DNA of 64,000 bases from Suillus spraguei (Eukaryota; Basidiomycota; Agaricomycetes; Boletales; Suillaceae): positions 1 through 64,000 of the forward strand of contig JABCPU010000170.1 of the NCBI GenBank assembly GCA_016800925.1. The letters are read 5' to 3'. This document shows, piece after piece, positions 11,000-20,645 of the stretch (position 1 is the stretch's first letter; each line of letters begins with the position of its first letter). Under the pieces are notes generated by a model. It worked only from the letters and a program-made list of their open reading frames with translations. It was not told the DNA's origin and ran no database searches. The translations under genes were made by a program, and so were the position numbers.

Positions 11000-11768
11000 T
11001 GTTAAGACTGTACTCAAGGGTAGAGAGATCTGAAGGGCTTTGGCCTCAGTTCGTACACTGTGCCCCTTTCTCGAGTAATGCCCTTTATTTCAGGGAGGAG
11101 TTATTCGTCCGAAGACCCGGAAGGGGTTGCGTGACGGATCCGGGTGTCCGAAGGTGTCGGATATAATACGTCCGAAGGTAATTCGGAACGTAAGGAGAGG
11201 AAAGAGGGTAAGGCTAGTTTCGGAACGAGTTCCTAACTAGAAACTAACGGAGTTGGACTATCCGAAGATAGAGTCGGAGGTATGGACTATAGGAGTCAAT
11301 CCTAAGTCTCGGAAGGTGACTTAGAGCGGAGAGTGGCTTAAGTCCGGAGGAGGCAGAATGAGCAGAATCTAAGATGATATTCGAACTAAGGTTCTACGGA
11401 GATCTACAAGTGGTTTATATACAGTAAGTTTCTAAGACGGATAATTAGCAAGTCCGGGACCGAGGGCTATGTACGAAGTGTAACGGAAGTCTATTAGTTA
11501 TTGCACAGCGGATCAGTAAGCATGAATCGGAAATGAACACAGGAAACGGATCAGTAACACAGGACGGAAATATAAACAGCCGGAGTACCGGTAGTAGGAG
11601 AAATGACGAAAGGAGATAGACGCAGATGTTCACCAGGGAGTTAAGGTGCGAGAAGTGAGTACATTCGGGAGGGTGGTCCGGACAGGATCTGTGGACCGGA
11701 CGGATATGGAAACGATCGGATCTGGACGGATATGATCGGATCTGAGATTAGAAGTATGGTATATGACA
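11000..11768 (-). repeat. 5' LTR of element B
   Basis: 769 bp, matching 3833-4601. It is followed at 11769-11773 by GAACC, the target duplication. On the minus strand it starts TGTCATATACC. Confidence 0.95.
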
Positions 11769-11773
11769 GAACC

Positions 11774-13558
11774 CCACGGAACACAATTATCAGATATTTG
11801 ACCGGGAACTCCTTGCCGTAATCCAGGCATTGACTGAATGGCGTCATTATCTCGAAGGAAATCCACACCCTGTCCTAGTATTCACCGACCACAAGAATCT
11901 TCTGTACTTTAGAAGTGCACAGAAGCTTACCCGTTGCCAAGCACATTGGCAACTGATTTTGTCTATTTACGACATTGAACTGCATCACGTTGCAGGTACT
12001 AAATTGGCAGTACCTGATGCACTATCTCACCGACCCGACTACGACTCCGGCAAAGACGATAACGAGGACCAAACTCTCCTCCCTGACACTTTATTCGTTT
12101 GTCTTATTGACACCGACCTTAAGGATGTTTTGTCGTCCTCTGACCCCCTCGACGACCCTGTCTTCAAGACAGCATCCGATGCCCTTGATGGCGTATGCCT
12201 TCCCCCGATGAAGTCGGCACTCTCTGACTGGAAGATTGAGGAGAATGTCCTCTACTTTAAGAATCGTGCCTACATTCCACCTGCATGCCGCCCTGATATC
12301 CTGAAACAGTATCATGATCATCCTACCGTGGGACATCCCGGTAGATTCAAAACTGAAGAGCTTGTCAAATGGGAAGCCTGGTGGCCCACTATGGGCTCTT
12401 ATATTCGACAATACGTCGAAGGTTGCACCCTCTGTCAGCAAATGAAAGCAGATACACATCCTGTTCAGCCTCCGCTTGGCCCGATCCCCTCATCTGCGAC
12501 TTGCCCCTTTTCTCAGGTCTCTGTCGATCTTATTACAGATCTCCCCGTCTCTGGTGGCTTTGACAGTATCATGGTCGTGGTAGACCATGGCCTTATGAAG
12601 GGGGTGATTATTATCCCCTTCTCTGAAAACCGTAACTTCCGAAGGCATCGCCAAATTATTCTTGAAACACATTTATCGACGATTTGGACTCCATGACAAA
12701 GTCATCTCTGATCGCGGTCCACAGTTCCTATCTCACTTCTCCAAGGAGCTTGCCCGACTCCTCGACTATGTCATCGCCCCATCTACGGCTTATCACCCCC
12801 AGACTGATGGTCAAACTGAGCGACTCAATCAAGAGCTAGAAACGTACTTGTGCATCTACTGCTGCAATAACTCTGAAGATTGGATAGAACATCTACCAAT
12901 CGCCGAATTTGTCCACAACCACTGAAAACACGATGCAAGGAATGCATCACCCTTTTATCTAATGATGGGATATGAACCACGCGCTATCCCTTACCTAATC
13001 CCCGACTCATCTGTCCCTGCGGCAGAAGATCGAGTACGATCTCTGCAGAAGATAAGAGAAGAAGCACTTGCCTGCCATAACATTGCGATGCAAACAATGG
13101 CTGAACGATCCAGATGGGAGAAGTATACTCCATGGAAGATCGGAGATAAGGTCTGGCTATCTGCTGCTAATCTTAGACTTAAACTCCCATTGTGGAAACT
13201 TGCACCGAAACGATACGGACCTTTCCCGATCATCAATGTCTTATCGCCCATCACATTTACGCTCAAAATCCCTCCACAATGGAAAATTCATCCCACTTTC
13301 CATGCTTCTGTCTTATTGTCCTATAGTGAAACAGATGTACATGGCCCGAACTTCCCTGAACCACCACCTGATATTATTGAAGAAGAAGAAGAATATGAAG
13401 TAGAAGCAATTCTTTCCCATAAAGGAACCGGCATTCGCCAACGCTATCTTGTGTCTTGGAAAGGCTATTCATCGGGAGATAACAAATGGCTCCCAGAAAA
13501 GAACTTGAAGAACTCCGCTTGAATCCTGAATGCTTATAAGAAGCAACATTCCCTCTAA
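11774..13558 (+). pseudogene. Element A pol 3' part: RNase H, integrase, chromodomain
   Basis: Resumes the frame cut at 3832. It carries the rest of RNase H (FDRELLAVIQALTEWRHYLEG, FTDHKNLLYF), an integrase HHCC zinc domain (HDHPTVGHPG...CTLCQQMK), and the integrase core (VDLITDLP, then VISDRGPQF, then TDGQTERLNQELETYL). A frameshift lies near 12670 and a TGA near 12924. The last part (12962-13522) ends in a chromodomain (YEVEAILSHK, YLVSWKGYSSGDNKWLPE), the module that directs chromovirus integration to marked chromatin. After the TGA at 13520 the frame runs on to a TAA at 13556-13558, so the original end may be there. Confidence 0.92.
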
Positions 13559-14715
13559 TTATCCTTCAGTCAATCAAACCACACCAGCACTTGATCAACT
13601 AAAGCCTTTCGAAATGCCCTTTCCCACTGTATACATCACCCCCGTCACCATTGCCAACAATGACTCTGATTCCGACGCAGAAAACTACGGAACCCTTGCT
13701 ACTAAAATCGACAACACCTCCTATATTGAAGCTGCCCTTCTATGCGAAGGACATGCTCTTGAGATCGAGAGAATCCTCACCAAAAGAGGTGCCTTCCCTG
13801 CTTTACTTCTTGTCAACATTATCCGCACTGCCGCCCTCATCGAAACCAACATCAATGAAACCACAGAAATTACATATCGCCAGCGCATCTTACATCTACA
13901 GAAACATATTCGTTCTTATGCAATGCTGTTGCTTCCCCGTTCTTTTAAGAGTGATGTTGAAGAAGCTATTCACATCGTGGCCGAATACCAAGCAGGTGTT
14001 GCTCGACCTCCCTCTCCGCAAAGAGATATGGATCCACTTCCAGTCCCTTCACCCCCTTCTTCGCGCGTTTATTCTAATATTGATGCCTTTGCTGGCTTAT
14101 ACACTGCTGTTCAGGAGATTGGACAGCTCACCAATGCAGTCGTCGAAACTATCCAGCAATCAGTCATTGAAACAAGAGCAGCCAGAAATTTAGTCGAAGA
14201 AGCTATTACTGATTTACAGCAAACACAAGTGGACCTCACTTCCCCACAAACTCCATCTCCTGATGAACGACCAACTTCATCGCCCCCTGTTATAGTCTCC
14301 CATGATCATCCTGCCTGGTTATACAAATCTTGTATGGACGAGCAGTGTGAAGCTGCGAAAGCATTGGGGATCTCTGTCACTGAGTTGGTGACACTTGGTC
14401 CTCGACTTCGCGACGTCCATATCCACCCTCCCATGTCCATCCCAGCATCATTTGGTCCAATGGACCCTGCCTTGCCAGTCCTCATAAAAGACTTTGGCAT
14501 AAAATCCCCTTCTTCCTCTGATGAACTTCTTATGGTTGCTGAACGAGGAACTACTCCTGACCTCCCAACGTCAGCATACACCCTTACCAGTAAACAACAG
14601 GTGCAGCTTAGGCGCGACAATGCCTTCACCTTAAGTTGCATGACACGAAGAAAAGGGAAGAAGTACGCCAGATCTACTAGCCCCAAACCCATCATCTCAC
14701 CATCACCGTTACGTA

Positions 14716-15580
14716 CAGTGGCTCAAAAAACTGTCCGCATGTTTTGACATTTTTCACTATCTATGATATTGTGTGAGAATGAACAAATTCCTCAAGGACA
14801 TACTTATACCACATTGTAGTATGGCTTCAGGGCTTTTATTTGAGCCCTACACCGTGGGAATCGGCGGAGATATGGTGGAGATATAAGGCTTATAAAATGA
14901 TGACTCATGTGGACAGTTTTTTGAGTGTATATTAAAACTATATAAATCATTATTTATGACACCATAAAAATCATGCCACTATTATATAAATTATAAAGTG
15001 GTGTCATTATGTTATTTTATGACTATATCTAACTATATAAACCAGAATATCTCATGTATCATAGTCATAATCACCATGAAAGCCATCTCCTCTGCTCAAA
15101 GAGATAATATCCTCTCTCTGTCTTATGCTGGCCTCTCTGCTCGCCAAATTTCCTCTAGAACTGGAGTATGCAAGTCCACTGTGGCCAAGTTCATCAAAGA
15201 AAACCACCCAGACAAGGAAAACTCTTGTGGAGGACGTCCATCCAAGCTTACCTCTACTGACAAAAGGGCTATTATCCAACATATCACTACAGGAAAGGCT
15301 GATAATGCTGTCCAAGCCACCCATTATATCAATTCCACCATCACTACCCCTGTCTCTTCACAAACTGTGAGGAATGTTCTCAAGGCAGCTCATCTCAAGG
15401 CAGTAACAAAGAAGAAAAAGCCTCTCTTGAGATGAGGTTTCAATGACTGATTGCTGGATAGTTTCGATGACTGCGTTGGTGAGCTGTCCAATCTCCTGAA
15501 CAGCAGTGTATAAGCCAGCAAAGGCATCAATATTAGAATAGAAAAATGTCAAAACATGTGGACAGTTTTTTGAGCCACTG
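14716..15580 (+). mobile_element. Defective Tc1/mariner element with a captured inverted ORF fragment
   Basis: 40 bp terminal inverted repeats (14716-14755 and 15541-15580, one mismatch, starting CAGTGGCTCAAAAAACTGTC) are flanked by TA at 14714-14715 and 15581-15582, the Tc1/mariner target duplication. A 20 bp copy of the terminal repeat also lies inside at 14906-14925. The element keeps only the N-terminal part of a transposase. The region where the catalytic domain should be is replaced by 15437-15540, an inverted copy (102 of 104 bases) of 14070-14173 from the host ORF. It cannot transpose by itself. Confidence 0.92.
15076..15435 (+). pseudogene. Tc1-type transposase, N-terminal DNA-binding part only
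   Basis: 119 codons. The N-terminal 60 residues read as a helix-turn-helix (ILSLSYAGLSARQISSRTGV, then STVAKFIKE) and are followed by a GRPSKLT linker and a second helical region (TVRNVLKAAHLKA), the paired-like arrangement of Tc1 transposases that binds the terminal repeats. The frame stops just after KKKKPLLR, where the catalytic DDE domain should begin and where the captured inverted segment starts. A complete family member would be about 330-350 residues. Confidence 0.85.
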
Positions 15581-15986
15581 TATGTCTACCTCCAACACTG
15601 ATGAAAACATGAAATGTCGGTTTTGCGGTATTGTTGAACATCGGCAAAAGAATTGCCCCAAGTACCAGTGTCAAATCTGTCTGCGACACGCCCCTACCCA
15701 CCTATCTATCTACTGCCCTCAGCATACTGGAGATCCCCCGTTTACGCTTACTTGGAAGGATGACGGATTTTATGATGCACTTCGTAGGTGGGAGCAGTAT
15801 CTTATTAATCGTTGACGAAGAAAGGCAGGTCGACAAGCGAGAACTATAGCAGAAGAAGAAGCGGCTTATATGTTAGGGGGAAGTGCTGCTGATGAAGACA
15901 TCGCTAACTATGACGACTATGATCCCATCTATGATGCCAATAGTGATATATGAAAGTCGGTGACTTTCCATGTAACGAGGGGGTAA

Positions 15987-16461
15987 TGTTACAATCATAC
16001 GTGCCCCTATTCATTCCCTCTTTGTCCCCTTTACTTGTATATTACATAATGTGACTCTGACTCATATGCTCAATGCATCTGTACTATAGTTGCCTTCCTT
16101 CTTTGGATACGCGCTTACATTCTCACATCTCTCTTGGTCTGTGCGCACATATTGACCTATTTAAGCACATTGTATTACGCTTGTATACTTTACTTTAATC
16201 TTACTGGGTTTTACCTGGAATATCCTTTGCTTAGGCCTCCAACCTAAGTCGTCTGAATCGTCTCTAAGTCTAAGCACTCCTTAGCCTTAGTCTCTATTCT
16301 TGAAGAACCTCTTAGACTTATCTTAGAGGCAGAACCCTTGATAGTACTTGGAACACATTCCTTGTACTTTCACCTTGTTCTCTTTTGAACATTGTAGAAC
16401 TTCCCAGCAGACCGTCTGTGTCTTTTCACTGTTGCTGGTGACGCCACCCCAGTTCGTAACA
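15987..16461 (+). repeat. Right LTR of element A
   Basis: 475 bp direct repeat of 54-528 with about nine visible differences. It is preceded by a G-run polypurine tract. Confidence 0.93.
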
Positions 16462-16902
16462 CAGACTAGGCAGAGCGCAAGGCTTGCATACTAGCTTAGG
16501 CCGTGGTTTATCTACAGCCCAGGCTAGATTGTATCTTTACACTGGACAAGAATAGAATGAAAGGGAAATGAATAGGGGTACATATGATTGCAACACCCTC
16601 AAAGAACCATGGAGGCATTCAAGCAAATAAAAAGTGCTTGGACAGATGCTTGTCACTAATCAGTGTCTTGATAAGCTGGCTGCTGCATGTGCTGACTTTG
16701 CCAATCATGGGATGTTAGACAGTACCTGTCTAGTAGCCGAACTCGAAGCGCTTGGTAAGTTCTCAAATCAATTGCTGTTGTCATGCACAATGCTAATTCA
16801 TACCAATGTCAGGCCTCACGGTGTAAAGATACAACCTAACCTGGGCTGTAGATAAACTACCTCCTAAGTTAGTATGTGTGGTCTTGCGCTCCATCTAGTC
16901 TG
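16462..16902. mobile_element. MITE-like element with about 81 bp terminal inverted repeats
   Basis: 16462-16542 is repeated in inverse at 16821-16902 with scattered mismatches; the shared core includes GTTTATCTACAGCCCAGG. No ORF of note lies between the arms. The left arm begins at the first base after the LTR of element A, so one of the two may be truncated by the other. The superfamily cannot be assigned. Confidence 0.7.
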
Positions 16903-17902
16903 CTTCACTTGTGAAAACCCTAGAGGGGGATGCCTGTTAGTATGGTTAAGTTCGAGTCAAACCAATGTACGAATGTAGCGTCGTAGCCAGCGGTAAGTTG
17001 CCGCAGTCAGCAGTGATGCTGCTGGAACTAGCATAGTAAGTAGTGGTACTAGCGTCATTGAAACAAAGTCAGTAACAGTAATGTCGAGCAAGCAATAATA
17101 CCAGTGGTAGCAGTAAGGTTGCGAGCAGTGCAAAGAAACATCAAAGAAGGCTGCGGTACTTTCAGTGGTAAAGTAGCGGTGCATGAGATGTTCAATAAAA
17201 ATAGCAATCAAGAGTCCAGCGGTATGCCAGCAGTAACAGTGAAAGAGCGAGATCGATTAACGAGCGGTAACAAACTTTAAAGATTAAGTCTACTACTGGG
17301 TGGTTCTAGAGCTAGACACTAATCCTGACATATAGTACATGCAATGGGGTAAAATAAGGTACTGTATTGTGTGGGGTACGTGGTGCTTATATCCTAAATC
17401 ATATGTATTTGGAATGCTCTAGGCGAGATCAGTAGCGCTCAAGTACAGTAACTGCTGTATGTAAACATAGCACGAGGTGCTGCAGCACGAGGCGACATGT
17501 AATAAGACTTGCCATGGAATCAGTGATAACGAACATAAAACAAACAACACACCAAATGGAGCTATGCGGACGCAGCAAGGACATGGGAGGACATTGGTAC
17601 ATGGAACGCGGTACGGCAGTCGGTACGGTGTGCGGTAAGCATGAGATGCCACCAGCAATGCTAAAGGGGTAAGATGGCCTTTGGACTGGTGGAGATTCCT
17701 ATAGATGTGAGACATGTGCCAAAAGATAGAGTTTTAAGGCCTGCACCAATATGTTCATTCCAACAGACACAGATAGTAATGACAACCCCAATGTCCAAGT
17801 CCATCCCTTGCCCAGTAGCATTGCTGATGAAGTGCCAGTAGCAGTAGACCACAGACCAACCATTTTACAGGCACATACCCAACCAGCATGAACTGTTCAT
17901 GA
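16903..17902. other. Noncoding stretch with degenerate AGC/AGT trinucleotide repeats
   Basis: No supported gene. From about 16970 to 17270 the sequence is a decayed run of GTAGCAGTAAG-like words, probably an old trinucleotide repeat. The rest shows nothing recognisable. Confidence 0.5.
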
Positions 17903-19099
17903 GCATCCTCTTATTATCCTCAAATGTGGTCTAATACAACTTTACATGGTGCAGAGCAAAAGTGTGCCCGCAATGTATTGGCTCTCACTGCAGAATTAAA
18001 CCTTGCTTGTTTTCCTGGTTTGATTTGCTGCTTTCTTTTTGAGCAGACCCACAGGCCAGATGACAACAGAGACCCATTGGAAGTTCCTCTTGCTGGCTGT
18101 CCTAGATATGAAGGCAAACTATCAGTCTTTAACTCTGCATCTTCAAGGTTCTATGCACCAAGTGACCTTAGCGGAGTTGGAGGGATGCAAGTCAAGCATA
18201 TTTGTGCTTGCTCTTTGTGGCAGAATGAAGCTCCCCACAATGACTGCATTTTTGTCAACACAGGAACCAGTACAGATGGCATCTGAGGACTTGAAGTTGC
18301 CAGGGTTCACACCTTCTTCTCTTTCTACTATGGTGGGGAAACCTATCAATGTGCCCTCATGCACTGGTTTGACATCATTGGAGATGCGCCTGACCTAGCT
18401 ACTGGGATGTGGATGTGTCACAACCCACAAACAAATTAATGCAAGGGCAGAGACTAGGACTCAAACAACAGGTTATCACAAGAAAGAGAGAGGAGCAAGG
18501 ATGTCTTGGATTGCTACTATGTAGATACAAGAGGTTTGAACTAAAGAACACTACAACAAAACTAGCTAACTATATACACATATTTGAAACTGAGATTTAA
18601 ACTGAGTCTGAACTACTAGCCAATCATAAAATAGAAATGAGAATCATATGATGTGATAGTTGTGACATAGTAATGACATCATATGCTAGAAGGTTCTAAG
18701 ATCACATGTTACTATCTTATCTTATCTTATCCAATAGCATCATAGAAGATCTCTTCATCTTCATTAGGGAGTTTGGTTATAGAAGCGGATGTAGCGATTT
18801 CAGTAAGGTTAGGGTTTGTCTTAGCATTGGGTTTAGATGCTTTAGGGAAATTGAGGAAAGAATAATGGTTGGTATTTGGAATTTGTCACAGGATAGTTCA
18901 TCCAGTCTACAGTGCCAACTGCACACCTATACATAGTATCATACATGTGGACACAATCTATCATGCTGCTCACCTCATTCCCATGTATGGCCATCATTTT
19001 ATTTCCCCCAACATCAATCTCCATGTTTCTTATGATAGTTTTCATGTTTTCTATGTTAACAAATATGTTGACCATCACACTTTTGAAATTGCTTCATAG
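17903..19099 (+). pseudogene. Plavaka-type transposase C-terminal remnant, split by a solo LTR
   Basis: One frame encodes the C-terminal region I recognise from Plavaka (CACTA-like) transposases of mushrooms: FNSASSRFYAPSDLSGVGGM, then a TGA at 18284-18286 (probably from CGA) followed by GLEVARVHTFFSFYYGGETY, CALMHWFDIIGDAPDLATGMW, and after the LTR insertion VDTIYHAAHLIPMYG, FYVNKYVDHHTFEIAS and a natural stop. Upstream of 17903 the frame is closed by a TGA and the catalytic core is absent. The LTR plus its duplication is 480 bp, so the frame phase is the same on both sides. The family call is from memory of motifs, without a search. Confidence 0.8.
18416..18890. repeat. Solo LTR of the element C family
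   Basis: 475 bp, starting TGTCACAACCCAC, the same family as 22296-22770 and 28353-28827. It is flanked by GGATG (18411-18415) and GGATA (18891-18895), a 5 bp duplication with one mismatch. It was left by recombination between the LTRs of a full element and interrupts the Plavaka transposase. Confidence 0.9.
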
Positions 19100-19559
19100 T
19101 AGCCCACATTTGAGTTTTACCACCCATGTTGATGACCCTTGGAATCACTTGAATATATTTTTTGGCTTTTCCATTCTTTCCGTCTTTTGACACTTGGCAC
19201 ACCTTAGTGAAATTCTGATTTTCATGACTTGTAGCTTATTTTGGGCACATTGCAAACTTTGTCAAAATCCCAGGTCTGATTAAGCTTGATTAAGTGGTGC
19301 AAAGCCAAAAAATGTATTTGTGATTTTCCTGATGTGTTCTGTTTGGATATTATGTGTGTGCATAAATTGATCTCTACTTTAATTCATCAAATTTTCACCA
19401 AAGGTGGCTTTGAGTCTCTCCCATTGATGTATCTCATGAGCAGTTATGTTGCTTTTTCAGATGTAAGGAGAAATGTAATGGACAAAGCTTGACAGTGTAG
19501 GGAATTGTTTAGAAAGTGGTGTTCACGGGCATATTGCAAGCAGTCAAGGAGGAAGTGAT
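19100..19559. other. Decayed flank between the Plavaka and LINE remnants
   Basis: AT-rich. Minus-strand reading downstream of the LINE tail shows only broken frames. No gene supported. Confidence 0.4.
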
Positions 19560-20290
19560 TGACAGTCTCATCTTTCTCTGGACAGAATGGGCATTGAGGA
19601 GATTCTGCTTTACCTATGTGATGAAGATGGTGGTTGAGTGGAATGTGTCTTGTATGAAGTTGTGTATAGACTCATTTGGTGTCTGGGGAGGATGGTGATG
19701 AGGTTCATGAACTTTTTGGAGGGCATTGACAGGTCTGTGGTCTTCATCTTTTTGTATCTTGGTGAGTTTTGCCACATCTTTGACCATCTCTTGGCTAGGT
19801 CATCCTCATACCATTGGTGTATGGCTGATATACTGTGTGGGAGGTCTCCTTTCTGGAGGTAGTTGGGTAGGAGTTCTTTGTCACTTGAGTTTTCCTTTCC
19901 ATTTGCTACTTCCTTTGCCACCTTGTCTGCTAACTCATTTCCTACTATTCCCTTGTGCCCTGATATCCAGTGGACCATCAGATTGAAGTTATGGCCTCTT
20001 TCCTTCCTCTTTTCATACAGTCACTTGGTCATCCTATGAAATATTTCTACTAAGTATCTGCCTGGCTTTGAGTTATGGTTCTCACCAGATTGACAGTTGT
20101 TGATAAAGATACTTGCTAGGTACTTGATGTTCATTTCGGTGAAGAGGAGTTTGCTGCCAGAGTTAGTCCAACTACTTCTGCCTCGAAAACTGTATGTGTT
20201 TTGTCCAATCCTAAATAGTATTGCAAAGTGTGTAACTCTTTTCCTTCTCTCATCAGTACTGCTGAGGCTCCCACTAGTTATAAACTTATG
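19560..20290 (-). pseudogene. LINE-type RNase H and zinc-knuckle tail remnant
   Basis: The minus strand reads an RNase H end with VHWISGHKGIVGNELADKVA (His and Asp of the active site in the HxGxxGNExAD pattern used by LINE RNase H domains). About 120 codons further is a Cys/His segment CPFCPEKDETVNHFLLDC like the zf-RVT tail of fungal LINEs. An earlier RNase H strand (HTVFEAEVVGLTLAAN) is readable near 20160-20200. Several stops interrupt it and no reverse transcriptase is present, so this is an old 3' fragment. Confidence 0.75.
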
Positions 20291-20645
20291 GAGTGCTGCT
20301 CAATGATGTCATGTAATGCAGGCTTTTGAAATTGATATCATCATTTCCCACTCAGTCCATAATATGCGCTGCAGAGGTGGTAATGCATCAAAAAAAAAAA
20401 TTACGGCGGACTTATGCAAAGGGTTCAAGCATCCATGCGCTCCACAGATCAAATGCTGAGTTCTTTATGATGTACTTATTGTATCCGGGTGCACTTCGAC
20501 CTAAATTTAGTTGACTGATTCTGCAGTATGCGGTTGTTTGAAATGTGGCCCACAATCTCCTGCAAGTACTTTTCATCTTGTGCCAGCTTGGTTTCTACTG
20601 CCTTATACCCATTGTACATGCTAGTAATTTCTTATTTCTATTTCC
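20291..20645. other. Upstream region of the kinase gene
   Basis: Noncoding, with an A10 run at 20391-20400. It presumably includes the promoter of the kinase gene, but no clear motif is seen. Confidence 0.4.

Larger units (their letters stand above)
3833..11768 (-). mobile_element. Element B: young chromovirus nested in element A
   Basis: Two 769 bp LTRs (3833-4601 and 11000-11768) flank internal DNA with gag and pol on the minus strand. The 5 bp target duplication GAACC lies at 3828-3832 and 11769-11773, and the RNase H frame of element A is restored across it. I saw one difference between the LTRs (T/C near 4570 and 11737), so the insertion is recent. In element sense the order is 5' LTR (11000-11768), gag, pol with chromodomain, an antisense spliced gene (4796-5810), a G-run polypurine tract at 4602-4615, and 3' LTR. 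TCCGGA is about 16 times commoner than chance across the whole element. Confidence 0.96.
13530..15953 (+). pseudogene. Element A third ORF with C-terminal zinc knuckles, split by a Tc1 insertion
   Basis: The ATG at 13530 overlaps the pol tail. The frame is open to 14713, is interrupted by the Tc1 element, and after removing the insert and one TA it continues in frame from 15583. It then passes a TGA at 15813-15815 (probably from CGA) and ends at 15951-15953. The product would be about 510 residues: an N-terminal region I do not recognise, a helical stretch around residues 180-230 (LYTAVQEIGQLTNAVVETIQ), a Pro-rich middle, then a CCHC knuckle (CRFCGIVEHRQKNC) and a second Cys/His set (CQICLRHAPTHLSIYC), and an acidic end. 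No transmembrane segment is seen, so it is not envelope-like. The knuckles suggest nucleic-acid binding; the function is unknown. Confidence 0.75.
54..16461 (+). mobile_element. Element A: degenerate Ty3/gypsy chromovirus with two nested insertions
   Basis: The boundaries are two 475 bp direct repeats (54-528 and 15987-16461), each beginning TGTTACA and ending TAACA. Inside, in sense order, are a Gag-like ORF with a CCHC knuckle, an aspartic protease, reverse transcriptase, RNase H, integrase, a chromodomain, and a further ORF downstream of pol. A purine-rich tract (GAGGGGG) lies just before the right LTR, as expected for a polypurine tract. About nine differences between the LTRs are seen by eye, suggesting an older insertion than element B. 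The frames carry many stops and shifts, so it cannot move by itself. Element B (3833-11768) and a Tc1/mariner element (14716-15580) are inserted in it. Removing both leaves roughly 7.6 kb. Confidence 0.93.

Noticed and set aside
13530..14713. Envelope gene of an errantivirus-like element
   Set aside because: No signal peptide or transmembrane segment; ends in zinc knuckles instead.
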